A stretch of 64,000 nucleotides of DNA from Actinomadura_C sp036008685 (GTDB taxonomy: Bacteria; Actinomycetota; Actinomycetes; Streptosporangiales; Streptosporangiaceae). The position numbers and the translations under genes are program-made. This document shows positions 14,348 to 23,395 of the stretch, in pieces (the first letter of the stretch is position 1; every line of letters begins with the position of its first letter). The stretch is from contig DASYNF010000198.1 in NCBI GenBank assembly GCA_036008685.1, positions 1-64,000 of the forward strand, read 5' to 3'. The notes beneath the pieces were generated by a model, which was given only the letters and a program-made list of their open reading frames with translations, had not been told where the DNA came from and did not search any database.

Positions 14348-16816
14348 TCACGACCAGGGCAGGCGGTGCCCCTCGTCATCGGCCGGATGGAGCCTCGGCG
14401 TCGTCCCGACCTCCTCACGGGGCCCGACGGGGACGTCGGGCCGTGGAGCGGCGGCCCGCACCGCGGTGCCCGGCTGCTCGTCCGGCGACCGCGGTACGGC
14501 GCGGAAGGTGGTCGTCGGCAGCTCATCCGGGGATCGAGGGCCGGGCCGGGAAGCACCCGCCGGGCGCTCGCCGACCGGGGGCGGCACGGGCCGGAAGGCC
14601 CCCGTCGGCCGCGTGTCCGGCGAATCCGGCACGGCCCGGGAGGCCCCGCCGGAGGGCACGTCCTGAGCGCCGGGCACCGGCCGGAAGGCCCCGGTCGGGT
14701 ATGCCCTCGACGAGCCGGGCCCCGGCCGGGGAGCTCCCGCGGGCTGCTCCCCCGCGGGAGGGACCGCGCGGAAGGCCGTGGTGACCTGCTCGTCCGCCGG
14801 GGCCGTCACGGCCCGGAACACGCTCGTCGGCTGCTCGTCCGGGGACACGAGGGGGGAGCCGGCCGTCTCTCCCCTGACGTTCTGTGACCTGGCGTTCTGT
14901 TGCCTGGCGTTCTGCGGCCTGGCGTTCTGCGGCCTGGGAGGCCGCCAGCTCTCCTCGGCGATGGCCGCCGTGGCGTCTGCCGGGCCCGGCACTCCCCATT
15001 CCAAGGGATCCACCCGCCCGCCGGCGGCCACATCGCCGCCGGTCCGGAAGTCGTCACCGCCGGCCTGTGCGCCCTGTGCTCCATGGCGCCAGGTCGTCCT
15101 GGCAGGGCCCGGAGGCGACGCGGCCGCCGGGTGTGGCGGCCGCGCGACGTGGGGCGCGTCCGCGCCGTGCCGGTCGCCGTTCGTCCGGGCACCCTCGGCC
15201 GGAGGCCACACCGGCGCGCCGGCCCCGCCCGTACGGTCCGCGCCGCCGGGCGGGATGGAGGCCGGGAGGGGCGCGTCGGTGCTCTGCCACGGCCGGGTCC
15301 CGGCCGGGGAGAAGCCCGAGGGCGGGGAATCCCGCACACCCGCACCGGCCACAGTGCCCGCCTGGACCTGCCACGAGGGGGTGGCCTCGTCCGGGAACGG
15401 CCGGCCCGCGAACGCCCGGCCGGGCAACGCCCCGTCCTCGTACGGGTCGCCGGCATAGGGGTCGTCATCGTCATAGCGGTCGTGCCGGCCGCGCCGGCGC
15501 AAGCCGAGGACGAGGCCTATCAGCACCACGGCGCCGCCGCCCACCAGTGCGCCGATGAAGACGACGTCCAGGCCGCCTCCATCGCTTCGGGTCGCGGTCT
15601 GCGGGTCCGCCGGCGGAGGCGCGACCGGCTGCCCGGCGTAGGCCGCCCGGTTGATCCTGTCCGCGGCCAGCATCGCCTTGACGACGTCGGTCACTCCGGC
15701 GCCGAGGGCGGAACCGCCGGCGGCCGCAGGGCTCGGTGTCGCACCCTGCGCCATCGCGTCCGCTACCTGCACCGAAGTGAGCTGGGGATAGCGGGATCTG
15801 ATGAGGGCGGCGATGCCGGCCACGATGGCCGCCGAAGGACTCGTGCCGGTCCCCAGCACATAGCCACCGCCGGCGTCGGCGCTGACGATCTCCACTCCCG
15901 GTGCCGCGACCTTCACGTAGGCATGCCGGTTGGAGTCACGCCATGGCCGCATGTCGCGGCCGACGGCACCGACCGCGATGACCCCCGGATACGCCGCGGG
16001 AAAGTTCCTGCGGTTGAGCCCGGAGCCGTCGTTGCCGGCCGAGGCGATCAGCACCACGCCCTTGCTGAGCGCGTACCGGATCGCCTCCTCCTCGGTCGGG
16101 TTGCCGTTGTAGAACAGCTTTCCCCCGCCGAGGGACATGTTGATGACGTTGGCGCCGTGGTCCACCGCGTAGCGGATGCCCCGCGCGACCGCGTCGCGGT
16201 TGCGGCTCACCTCGGCGCTGCTGTCACGCTCCGGGTCGTCGTTCTCCCACGTCACCCGGATGGACAGGATCTTGGCCTGCGGAGCGATGCCCATGACCCC
16301 GGCGTTCGTGCCCAGACCGTGGCCGTGCCCCGCGATGATGCTCGCCATGGCGCTGCCGTGCCGGCCCCAGTACTTGTTGCCGGGCCGGCGGAAGCCGCCG
16401 GTGAAGTCCTCACCGGCGATGACCTGCCCGACCAGGTCGGGGTGCCGCGGGTCGACGCCGGTGTCCAGCACCGCCACGGTGACGCCCCTGCCGCGGGACC
16501 ACCTCCACGCGCTGGGCGTGTGCAGGGCGGTCAGCCACCACTGGCGTCCTCTGATCAGGTCCATCGCGGCCGCCGTGCCGGGCAGGACGTAGGCCGGCGC
16601 GGTCACGCTCTCCGCGGGGGCGGGCATGGCCACTGTGGCCGGCACGGTGCCCCGGGACGCGGCCCTGCTCTGTGTGCGGCCGGAAGGGGCGGGAGCGGCG
16701 GTGGCGAGGAGGACCGCCACGGCGACGGCGGACGCCGCGGCCTTCACCCCGATCCCGGTGCCCGGCACCGCGCGAGCACGGGCCTGTTCAGGTCGACACG
16801 GGCCGGCAGCGGACAC
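14348..16816 (-). CDS. S8 subtilisin-like serine protease, membrane-anchored, with repetitive cytoplasmic tail
   Basis: 822 residues from GTG 16816 (GGAGGAGG 9 bp upstream). N-terminal signal or anchor about 22-45. The subtilase domain (about 105-385) carries the catalytic triad: Asp in VLDTGVDPRHPDL, His in GRHGSAMASIIAGH, Ser in GTGTSPSAAIVAG. A transmembrane helix (about 420-440, VVFIGALVGGGAVVLIGLVLGL) ends in RRRGR, so the C-terminal ~380 residues should be cytoplasmic. They are disordered and repetitive, with QNAR repeats (15-bp DNA repeats) and about eight variants of T-x-F-R-x-V-P (TTAFRAVP, TGAFRPVP, TTTFRAVP). The layout resembles mycosins of type VII secretion, but no ESX genes are in the window. 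Threonines in the tail are plausible kinase targets; this is inference. Confidence 0.88.
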   Translation of the reverse strand: MSAAGPCRPEQARARAVPGTGIGVKAAASAVAVAVLLATAAPAPSGRTQSRAASRGTVPATVAMPAPAESVTAPAYVLPGTAAAMDLIRGRQWWLTALHTPSAWRWSRGRGVTVAVLDTGVDPRHPDLVGQVIAGEDFTGGFRRPGNKYWGRHGSAMASIIAGHGHGLGTNAGVMGIAPQAKILSIRVTWENDDPERDSSAEVSRNRDAVARGIRYAVDHGANVINMSLGGGKLFYNGNPTEEEAIRYALSKGVVLIASAGNDGSGLNRRNFPAAYPGVIAVGAVGRDMRPWRDSNRHAYVKVAAPGVEIVSADAGGGYVLGTGTSPSAAIVAGIAALIRSRYPQLTSVQVADAMAQGATPSPAAAGGSALGAGVTDVVKAMLAADRINRAAYAGQPVAPPPADPQTATRSDGGGLDVVFIGALVGGGAVVLIGLVLGLRRRGRHDRYDDDDPYAGDPYEDGALPGRAFAGRPFPDEATPSWQVQAGTVAGAGVRDSPPSGFSPAGTRPWQSTDAPLPASIPPGGADRTGGAGAPVWPPAEGARTNGDRHGADAPHVARPPHPAAASPPGPARTTWRHGAQGAQAGGDDFRTGGDVAAGGRVDPLEWGVPGPADATAAIAEESWRPPRPQNARPQNARQQNARSQNVRGETAGSPLVSPDEQPTSVFRAVTAPADEQVTTAFRAVPPAGEQPAGAPRPGPGSSRAYPTGAFRPVPGAQDVPSGGASRAVPDSPDTRPTGAFRPVPPPVGERPAGASRPGPRSPDELPTTTFRAVPRSPDEQPGTAVRAAAPRPDVPVGPREEVGTTPRLHPADDEGHRLPWS
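14877..14940. repeat. 15-bp tandem repeat inside the protease gene
   Basis: About four direct copies of CTGGCGTTCTGCGGC and variants, encoding QNARP-type repeats in the cytoplasmic tail. Such short in-frame repeats vary by slippage. Confidence 0.8.
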
Positions 16817-16895
16817 GGCACCGAACCTCCTCCCCGGCTAACGCCGACGGCCGAATGGGCGGCCGCCCTCCGCGAGAGGCGGAGAAACGACCACG

Positions 16896-16917
16896 GCCCG
16901 GGCACCCCCGCCCGGGC
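16896..16917 (-). terminator. Hairpin downstream of tRNA-Thr
   Basis: GCCCGGGC-N6-GCCCGGGC, about 120 bp past the tRNA 3' end on the minus strand and upstream of the protease start. The likely end of the tRNA transcript. Confidence 0.5.
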
Positions 16918-17040
16918 TGTTCCGTCATGCGCGGGCATCATTGTGCCATGGCGGGGTAATCCGTCTCGGGTGCTCGCGAGATTTAGGAGCACGACCACAC
17001 ATGCCACCGGAGCGCGCGCTCCTCGCGGGAGATGGCGCGA

Positions 17041-17117
17041 TGGAGCCGGTGGTCGGATTCGAACCGACGACCTGCCGCTTACAAGGCGGCTGCTCTGGCC
17101 TGCTGAGCTACACCGGC
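17041..17117 (-). tRNA. tRNA-Thr (anticodon TGT)
   Basis: A full cloverleaf folds on the minus strand: acceptor GCCGGTG pairs with CACCGGC, the D arm contains AGCTCAGCAGG, anticodon stem GCCGC/GCGGC encloses loop CTTGTAA with anticodon TGT (reads ACA), and the T arm contains GGTTCGAATCC. Discriminator T is followed by an encoded CCA (17043-17041). It lies between rlmB and the protease gene. Confidence 0.97.
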
Positions 17118-17212
17118 ATGGCGGTCATAGGCTAGCAGCGCACCACCCACCGGAGCCAAACCGTTACGCCGGCCCCGCGCCCCGCGGCCGGGCCGGGGCC
17201 GGGGCCGGCCGG

Positions 17213-18187
17213 TCACCAGGTGGTACGGCGGCGTGCGACCTCGTACAAGGCGATGCCGGCGGCCACTCCGGCATTGAGCGACTCGGCCCTGCCGCCCATC
17301 GGAATGTTGACGAGCATGTCGCAGGTGTCGGCGACCAGGCGCCCGAGCCCCTTGCCCTCCGAACCGATGACCAGCACGAACGGGTCATCGGCCACTTCCA
17401 GGTCACCGATGGCGACATCGCCACTGGCGTCCAGGCCGGCCACGAAGCAGCCGGCCTGCTGATAGGCCTTGAGCGTCCGGGACAGGTTGGTCGCCCGGGC
17501 CACGGGCACGGATGCCAGCGTGCCCGCCGAGGCCTTCCACGCCCCCGCGGTCACCCCGGCGGCGCGTCGCTCCGGCACGACGACGCCGTCGGCGCCGAAC
17601 GCCGCCGCCGACCGTATGATCGCACCGAGGTTGCGGGGATCGGTGATCCCGTCCACGGCGACGATCAACGGCCTGCTGGAGGCCCTCAGCAGATCCTCCG
17701 GGTGTGCGTAGCGGTAGGGCCGCACCTGCAGCGCGATGCCCTGGTGCACGGCCCCGTCCGTGAGCCTGTCGAGCTGGGGCTTACCGGACTCCAGCAGCGG
17801 GATCCTCCGGTCGGAGGCGATCTGGATCGCCTCCCGGACCCGCTCGTCGGTGTCCGACATCACATACAACGCGGTGCCGGGCACTCCGGCGCGCAGAGCC
17901 TCGACCACCGGGTTGCGCCCGGTCACGAGCTCGGGACTGTCGTCGGTCCGGCGCTGAGTCCCCGCGCCCGTACGGCCGGATGGACCGCCCGTACGGCCGG
18001 AGGGACGTGCGCTCGCCGCCGGTCCGGACTCCGCCGGCGGCTTGCCGCCCCGGCCGACCGTGGGCGTGCCGGTACGCGTGGCCGACTTGGCCCTGCGGGC
18101 CACCTGGCGTTTGCCGAACCAGTGCCGGTCCTCGGCCTTGGGGGTGGCCCCCTTGGGGGTGGCCCCCTTCTTACGACGCTTGGTCAT
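17213..18187 (-). CDS. rlmB: 23S rRNA (guanosine-2'-O-)-methyltransferase RlmB (SpoU/TrmH family)
   Basis: 324 residues from ATG 18187 (GGAGGG 10 bp upstream). A basic, low-complexity N-terminus (to about 95) contains a duplicated KGATP from a 15-bp DNA repeat. A substrate-binding domain (GRNPVVEALRAGVPGTALYV) is followed by the SPOUT domain with the knot motifs VAVDGITDPRNLGAIIRSA, FVLVIGSEGKGLGRLV and VNIPMGGRAESLNAGVAAGI. RlmB 2'-O-methylates a guanosine of 23S rRNA using SAM. It is downstream of cysS on the same strand, as in other actinobacteria (a 101-bp gap). Confidence 0.92.
   Translation of the reverse strand: MTKRRKKGATPKGATPKAEDRHWFGKRQVARRAKSATRTGTPTVGRGGKPPAESGPAASARPSGRTGGPSGRTGAGTQRRTDDSPELVTGRNPVVEALRAGVPGTALYVMSDTDERVREAIQIASDRRIPLLESGKPQLDRLTDGAVHQGIALQVRPYRYAHPEDLLRASSRPLIVAVDGITDPRNLGAIIRSAAAFGADGVVVPERRAAGVTAGAWKASAGTLASVPVARATNLSRTLKAYQQAGCFVAGLDASGDVAIGDLEVADDPFVLVIGSEGKGLGRLVADTCDMLVNIPMGGRAESLNAGVAAGIALYEVARRRTTW
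18138..18172. repeat. Short direct repeat in rlmB N-terminus
   Basis: Two copies of a 15-bp unit (TTGGGGGTGGCCCCC) encode two GATPK units in the basic N-terminal extension. Confidence 0.7.
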
Positions 18188-18288
18188 CGGACGCATGCCC
18201 TCCATGAGTTCGGGCGGCACACTCAGGCGGACGCCCCCGGTCACAGAAGGGTACGGGGCGTGCCGGGTGCGGCGCGCAGGAGCGGTGG

Positions 18289-19686
18289 TCAGCCCCGCCG
18301 GAGTTCCCACCGTGGTCCATGTGCGGTGTCCTCCACGAGGATGCCCGCGGCGCTGAGCCCGTCGCGGATTGCGTCGGCGGCGGCATAGTCCTTGCGGGCC
18401 CGGGCCGCCTGCCGCTGTTCCAGTGTGACACCCACCAGTGCGTCGACGACCGAGCGCAGGTCATCGCCGCCCTTGTCCCTCCACTGGGCCGACAGCGGGT
18501 CCAGGCCGAGGACGTCGAGCATGGCCCGGACCGAGGCGAGCGCGGACCGCGCCTCCTCATCGTCACCGGTGGCCAGGGCGTTGTTGCCCGCCCGTACCGC
18601 GTCGTGCACGACGGCGAGCGCCTGGGGCACCCCGAGATCGTCGTTCATCGCGGCGGTGAAGGCGTCGGGCAGCCCGGCCGTGGGCGTGCCCGGGCCGACC
18701 ACCTCGGCCGCGCGGGTGATGAAACCCTCGATCCGCTGGTAGGCGACGGCCGCTTCGGCGAGCGCGGCGTCGGTGTAGTCGATGATCGACCGGTAGTGCA
18801 CGGCGCCGAGGTAGTAGCGCACCTCCACCGGGCGGGCCTTCTCCAGCAGGTCGGTCAGCCGGACCACGTTGCCGATGGACTTGCTCATCTTCTCGCCGTT
18901 GACGGTGAGCAGCCCGTTGTGCAGCCAGTAGCGGGCGAAGCCGTCTCCGGCGGCCTGTGACTGGGCCACCTCGTTCTCGTGGTGCGGGAAGATCAGGTCC
19001 ATCCCGCCGCCATGGATGTCGAACGTGGCGCCGAGGTATTTCGTCGCCATCGCCGAGCACTCGAGGTGCCAGCCGGGCCGGCCGGGGCCCCACGGAGTCT
19101 CCCAGCTGGGCTCGCCCGGCTTGACGCCCTTCCACAGCGCGAAGTCGCGCGGGTCCCGTTTGAGCTCGGCGCCGGCCGTGTCGCGGCTGTCGATCATGTT
19201 GTCGAGCTTCTGATTGGACAGGGCGCCGTAGCGATCCGCCCACGACTTCACGTCGAAGTAGACATCGTTGCCAACGGCGTAGGCGTGGCCCGCGTTGATC
19301 AGCCGGCGCATCAACGTGATCATCTCGGGTACGTGCCCGGTCGCGCGCGGCTCCACGGTGGGCGGCAGGCAGCCGAGGTCCTCATAGCCGCGGTTGAAGG
19401 TGCGCTGGTTGGCCTCGGCGACCGCGAACCATGGCACCCCCGTCTCCGCGGCGACGGCCAGGATCTTGTCGTCGATGTCGGTGATGTTGCGGGCGAACGT
19501 CACCTCGTACCCGGATCTGAGAAGCCAGCGGTAGGCGAGGTCGTAGATGACGCCGGAACGCATGTGCCCGATGTGGGGTTCCGCCTGCGGGGTGGCACCG
19601 CACACGTACATCCCGACCCGGCCCGGCTGGAGCGGGACGAACTCGCGGACGGTACGGGTGCCGGTGTCATATAGATGCAGGCTCAC
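18289..19686 (-). CDS. cysS: Cysteinyl-tRNA synthetase
   Basis: 465 residues from GTG 19686. Class I synthetase: zinc-binding Cys in MYVCGATP, HIGH motif PHIGHMRSG, further zinc ligands in HLECSAMA and FPHHENEVAQS, and the KMSKS motif GEKMSKSIGN. The C-terminal DALR-type anticodon domain spans about 340-465. It charges tRNA-Cys in the cytoplasm. The start is set by the family N-terminus (SLHLYDTG); the long open frame upstream is not coding in this strand because hmgA occupies it. Upstream of rlmB; ispF, normally the next neighbour, has been separated by two other genes here. Confidence 0.96.
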   Translation of the reverse strand: MSLHLYDTGTRTVREFVPLQPGRVGMYVCGATPQAEPHIGHMRSGVIYDLAYRWLLRSGYEVTFARNITDIDDKILAVAAETGVPWFAVAEANQRTFNRGYEDLGCLPPTVEPRATGHVPEMITLMRRLINAGHAYAVGNDVYFDVKSWADRYGALSNQKLDNMIDSRDTAGAELKRDPRDFALWKGVKPGEPSWETPWGPGRPGWHLECSAMATKYLGATFDIHGGGMDLIFPHHENEVAQSQAAGDGFARYWLHNGLLTVNGEKMSKSIGNVVRLTDLLEKARPVEVRYYLGAVHYRSIIDYTDAALAEAAVAYQRIEGFITRAAEVVGPGTPTAGLPDAFTAAMNDDLGVPQALAVVHDAVRAGNNALATGDDEEARSALASVRAMLDVLGLDPLSAQWRDKGGDDLRSVVDALVGVTLEQRQAARARKDYAAADAIRDGLSAAGILVEDTAHGPRWELRRG

Positions 19687-19763
19687 AGGCTCAAGGCTAG
19701 TAGATGTACCTCGCCGTACCGCCGGAAAACCAGGCCGGGGACGGCCCTGTGCTTCACATCGGA

Positions 19764-20987
19764 TCAGCCGCGCGCCCAGGTCCAGGGATACTCCGGATCC
19801 TCGGACTGACGCGCGGCGGGCCCGAGCAGCAGCGGCCGGAACGTGTCGATCATGACCGCCATCTCGGAGGTCGCCGTCCGGCCCTGCCGCACGCCCTCGA
19901 TCGCCGCCTCCACGGCACCCGGCTGCGGTCCGTGGGTGAATCCCGACGGGTGCAGCGAGACGGAGCCGACCTCGATGCCGGAGCCCTTCCGGGCCGAGTA
20001 GTCGCCGCCGACGTAGAACATCATCTCGTCGGAGTCCACGTTGTGGTGGTTGTACGGGATGGGGACCGCGTCCTCGTGGAAGTCCAGCGGCCGGGGGCAG
20101 AAGGAGCAGATGACGAAGTTGGGCCCCTCGAAGGTCTGGTGGACCGGCGGCGGGGCGTGCGTGCGCTTCACGATCGGCTCGAAGTCGTTGATGTTGAAGG
20201 CGTACGGGTACAGGTAGCCGTCCCATCCGACCACGTCGAAGGGATGCCGGAGATAGGTCAGGCGCGAGAGGCCGCCGCGATGCCGTACCAGGACCGGTAC
20301 CTCGCCGCCCTCGCACAGCAAGGGCTCGGCCGGGGCCCGCAGATCCCGCTCGCAGTACGGCGCGTGCTCGAGGAACTGCCCGTGCTGCGACAGATAGCGC
20401 TTGGGCGGCCGGATGTGGCCGCGCGCCTCGATGACGAGGGCACGCACCGGGCCGGGAGCGTGGTCCCCCCCGGCCTCCGCAGCCTTGCCGGCGCCCCCGG
20501 GGACGGGCGTCCAGCGGTGGATCGTGCCCGTCGGCACGACGACGTAGTCGCCCTCCGACACGTCCATCGCCCCGTAGGCCGACTCGAACCTGGCCGAGCC
20601 CGACTGGACGTAGACCACCTCGTCCCCGGTGGAGTTGCGGTAGAGGTCGCTGCCGGAGTCGGCGGCCACGAAGGACAGCCGTACGTCGTCGTTGCCATAG
20701 AGCACCTGGCGGCCGAGCACCAGGTCACCACCCACGGGCAGATCCTGGGTCCGGCAGGCCCGCGGCTGCAGCGGGTGGTTGGGGCGCAGTTCGGCCTCGC
20801 CCACCGGATCCTGGACGCCCTCGCTCTTCAGGATCGCCGTCGGCGCGTGCCGGTGATAGAGGAGGCTCGAATCCGAGGAGAAGCCCTCCTCCCCCATGAG
20901 TTCCTCCGCGTACAGCCCCCCGTCCGGGCGGCGGAACTGCACGTGGCGTTTCCGCGGGATCTCGCCCACGGCCCGGTAGTACGGCAT
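19764..20987 (-). CDS. hmgA: Homogentisate 1,2-dioxygenase
   Basis: 407 residues, cupin-fold Fe(II) enzyme that opens the ring of homogentisate to maleylacetoacetate in tyrosine/phenylalanine breakdown. Recognisable blocks are FSSDSSLLYHRHAPTAI, YVQSGSARFES with VVPTGTIHRW (first cupin strands), RHPFDVVGWDGYLYPYAFNI, and the iron/active-site region YNHHNVDSDEMMFYVGGDY with SVSLHPSGFTHGPQPG. The usual partners (hppD, fumarylacetoacetase, isomerase) are not next to it. A 10-bp direct repeat upstream could be a regulator site. It is inserted between ispF and cysS relative to the common order. Confidence 0.93.
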   Translation of the reverse strand: MPYYRAVGEIPRKRHVQFRRPDGGLYAEELMGEEGFSSDSSLLYHRHAPTAILKSEGVQDPVGEAELRPNHPLQPRACRTQDLPVGGDLVLGRQVLYGNDDVRLSFVAADSGSDLYRNSTGDEVVYVQSGSARFESAYGAMDVSEGDYVVVPTGTIHRWTPVPGGAGKAAEAGGDHAPGPVRALVIEARGHIRPPKRYLSQHGQFLEHAPYCERDLRAPAEPLLCEGGEVPVLVRHRGGLSRLTYLRHPFDVVGWDGYLYPYAFNINDFEPIVKRTHAPPPVHQTFEGPNFVICSFCPRPLDFHEDAVPIPYNHHNVDSDEMMFYVGGDYSARKGSGIEVGSVSLHPSGFTHGPQPGAVEAAIEGVRQGRTATSEMAVMIDTFRPLLLGPAARQSEDPEYPWTWARG

Positions 20988-21020
20988 CGTCGCCTCCCGA
21001 TCCGGACGTCTGTGTCCTGC

Positions 21021-21040
21021 TCAGTCTTGTTCAGTCTTGT
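21021..21040 (-). repeat. 10-bp tandem repeat upstream of hmgA
   Basis: TCAGTCTTGT occurs twice back to back, 34-53 bp upstream of the hmgA start; followed by a third partial copy TCACCGT. A possible activator or repressor site. Confidence 0.5.
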
Positions 21041-21199
21041 TCACCGTACGACGATCGCCCCGAAGGCACGACACGCGAGGGATGGTCCGGGCCGGACGGG
21101 ACCGGCCGGGCGAAGATAGGACCCAACCGGCGCCTCGTGGTCAGTCACCCCGCGGGGCCGATCGGCCGTCCCCACAAAGGTGACTCCCTCCCCCCCGAG

Positions 21200-22702
21200 A
21201 TGAGTCAGATGTCCTCCGGTCCCTCCGGCCCCCCAGGGGTCGCGCGATATACGACGGCACAGCGACGGCTGCTCACGCTCTCGGCCGGCGTCGGCGTCGC
21301 GGTCCTCGCCGGTGTGTTCTTCGTGCTTACCTACGAAGACCTGCGTGCGCTCGTGCTCGCGGGGCGCGCGGCCAAGCGGTTCGCGTCCGCCTATCCGGTC
21401 ATGTACGACGCGCTCGTGGTCGTGACGATCCTGTCCTTGGTCGTCGCCCGCCATGGCCGCTGGTGGTCCAGGTGGACCCGCTGGCCGCTGTTGCTCCTCC
21501 TGCTGGGCGGGGCCGCCGCGGCCGGTGTGCAGCGGGCGGTGAGGGGTTATGAGCCCCTCCCGGACCAGCCGCTCCTGGTCGGAGTCGCCGTGGCCCCGCA
21601 TCTCATGCTGGTCATCGCGGTGTGGCTGTGGCTGACCATGTTCAAGCAGTCGCGGGCGGCGATGGCCCGGCGGAGTCCCGGGGCGCGGCCGCCGGCGACG
21701 CCCGTGACAGCGGCCCACGAGGCCGGCGGCGACGAAGAGCTCGTTCCCGGCATGAAGATCGCTGATCCGGTCACCCAGCCGGTCACCCATGCGGCGCCGC
21801 CTCAACGGGAGCAGCCGGGCCGAAGGCCGCCGGAGCCCTGGCTCGACGCCGGCACGACGCCGGCCGGCCGGGCAGAGACGCCGGAGACCACGCCGCTTCC
21901 GCCGGCGGCTCCCCTGAGCAAGGCGCCCCACGCACCCACGGCTCCAGCCGAGGCCCGGATCGCCGCGGACGAGGACCCGCGGGACCAGGAAGGTCACGTC
22001 CGCCTGGTTCGAGGCCCGGCCATCGGACCCGAGGCGGGTGTCCGTGAGACCCCTCCGTCCGAGGCGGCACAGGCGGAAGACAGTCCATCCGAGGCCCCTG
22101 AGCCCGAAGCCGGCCGGCCCGAGGCCCCTCGGCCGGAAGCAGTTCAGCCCGAAGCCCCTCGGTCCGAAGCCGCTCAGCCCGAGGCCGAAGAGGCGCGCGC
22201 TTCCGGCTCGGACCCCCTACCGGACACCGGCCCCGAGCCGGCGGTTCCGTCGGCTCCCCCGGCCGAGGTCGAACCGATCACCCGCGGGTCCGGCCGTCCC
22301 CCGGCCACGACCCGGCCGGACATCGTCGCCCTGGGCGCAAAGCTCTCCGCGGTCGAAGATCTGGGCGACGACATGGAACTCCAGGCCGTGGACCGGGCCG
22401 AGGATCCCGACGTCGGCGTCGGCAACGCGTCCGATCCGGACACGAGCCCGGGGCCCAGGTGGGATCGCCCGGGGACCGAGGACACCGGAGACGGCGCCCG
22501 GGCGGACGTGGACCGATGGAGCGTCACCGCGGCCGAGGACCTCGAGCGGCGGCCGCCGGATCCGGCCGTCGATCCGGCCGCCGACCAGCCGCCGCCCGGC
22601 CACCGGTCCTCGAACGGTGTGGAGGGTGTGGAGGGTGTGGACGGTGTGGAGGGCCCGCCCTCCGGCACCTTCCGCAGCTCTCCGACCCCGCCGAGGGACT
22701 GA
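21200..22702 (+). CDS. DUF2637 membrane protein with acidic repetitive tail
   Basis: About 500 residues; ATG 21200 or 21209 are plausible starts. Four hydrophobic helices lie between about 25 and 155 (LLTLSAGVGVAVLAGVFFVL, YDALVVVTILSLVVA, WPLLLLLLGGAAAAGV, HLMLVIAVWLWLTMF), the DUF2637 layout found in actinobacterial chromosomes and conjugative elements. The remaining ~340 residues are cytoplasmic, acidic and disordered, with repeated PEA units (PEAPRPEAVQPEAPRSEAAQ) and near the end four VEG/VDG units from 9-bp DNA repeats. Function unknown. It stands alone, divergent from hmgA and convergent with ispF. Confidence 0.75.
   Translation: MSQMSSGPSGPPGVARYTTAQRRLLTLSAGVGVAVLAGVFFVLTYEDLRALVLAGRAAKRFASAYPVMYDALVVVTILSLVVARHGRWWSRWTRWPLLLLLLGGAAAAGVQRAVRGYEPLPDQPLLVGVAVAPHLMLVIAVWLWLTMFKQSRAAMARRSPGARPPATPVTAAHEAGGDEELVPGMKIADPVTQPVTHAAPPQREQPGRRPPEPWLDAGTTPAGRAETPETTPLPPAAPLSKAPHAPTAPAEARIAADEDPRDQEGHVRLVRGPAIGPEAGVRETPPSEAAQAEDSPSEAPEPEAGRPEAPRPEAVQPEAPRSEAAQPEAEEARASGSDPLPDTGPEPAVPSAPPAEVEPITRGSGRPPATTRPDIVALGAKLSAVEDLGDDMELQAVDRAEDPDVGVGNASDPDTSPGPRWDRPGTEDTGDGARADVDRWSVTAAEDLERRPPDPAVDPAADQPPPGHRSSNGVEGVEGVDGVEGPPSGTFRSSPTPPRD
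22617..22655. repeat. 9-bp tandem repeats (GGTGTGGAG)
   Basis: About four copies of GGTGTGGAG/GGTGTGGAC near the 3' end of the DUF2637 gene, coding GVEGVEGVDGVEG. Confidence 0.8.
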
Positions 22703-22850
22703 ACGACCGCCCACGCCGCGGCGGCCGGGGATCCCGGCAAAGGGCAGAGGCTGTTGCGACCATGCCTCGGCGCGGCGGGGTCCACACGGCTCCATGGACG
22801 CGCGTGACCGGAGACAACGCGGGGGGGGCGGACTTTCAAGCCCGCATGGA

Positions 22851-23360
22851 TCAGACGCCGTCTGTGGGCGGATCAGGGACCGGGATGATCAGTGCGGTCG
22901 CTATGGCCGCGAGACCTTCGCCTCGCCCGGTGAGCCCGAGCCCGTCCGTGGTGGTGGCCGAGACGCTCACCGCCGCACCGCCGACGGCCTCGCTCAGCAC
23001 CTTCTGTGCCTCTGCCCGGCGCGGCCCCACCTTCGGGCGATTGCCGATGATCTGGACGGCGACGTTGCCGATGGCGAAGCCGTGCTCGCCGAGCAGCCGG
23101 GCCACCTCGCCGAGCAGGTCGACTCCCGAGGCGCCGGACCAGCGCGGGTCCGCCGTGCCGAAGACGGCACCGAGATCACCGAGCCCCGCGGCGGACAAGA
23201 GCGCGTCACAGGCCGCGTGCGCGGCCACGTCTCCATCCGAATGGCCGGCCAGGCCATCGCCTTGACCTGACCATTCGAGCCCGGCCACATGCAGGGGGCG
23301 GCCGACGGCGAACGGGTGGACGTCGGTGCCGACGCCCACCCGGGGAAGCTGAGTTGTCAT
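22851..23360 (-). CDS. ispF: 2-C-methyl-D-erythritol 2,4-cyclodiphosphate synthase
   Basis: 169 residues. Cyclises CDP-methylerythritol phosphate in the MEP isoprenoid pathway. Zinc ligands in GTDVHPF, the loop GHSDGDVAAHAACDALL, and the CDP-binding C-terminal ATTTDGLGLTGRGEG are present. It follows carD on the same strand with a 35-bp gap. The preceding enzyme gene ispD, which commonly sits between carD and ispF in actinobacteria, is absent here and must be elsewhere. Confidence 0.95.
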   Translation of the reverse strand: MTTQLPRVGVGTDVHPFAVGRPLHVAGLEWSGQGDGLAGHSDGDVAAHAACDALLSAAGLGDLGAVFGTADPRWSGASGVDLLGEVARLLGEHGFAIGNVAVQIIGNRPKVGPRRAEAQKVLSEAVGGAAVSVSATTTDGLGLTGRGEGLAAIATALIIPVPDPPTDGV

Positions 23361-23395
23361 GTATTCGGTAAAAGGTCGCTGACGCAGGAAGCGCC

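Noticed and set aside
14877..14940. CRISPR-like repeats
   Set aside because: 15-bp units without spacers, inside a coding region and in frame.
14348..16816. Type VII secretion (ESX) locus around the mycosin-like protease
   Set aside because: No EccB/C/D/E or WXG100 genes in the surrounding sequence.
14900..18388. A 1162-codon open frame on the + strand across the protease, tRNA and rlmB region
   Set aside because: It runs antisense to three well-supported genes and a tRNA, has low-complexity Arg/Gly/Pro composition and no family similarity; long antisense frames are common at this GC content.
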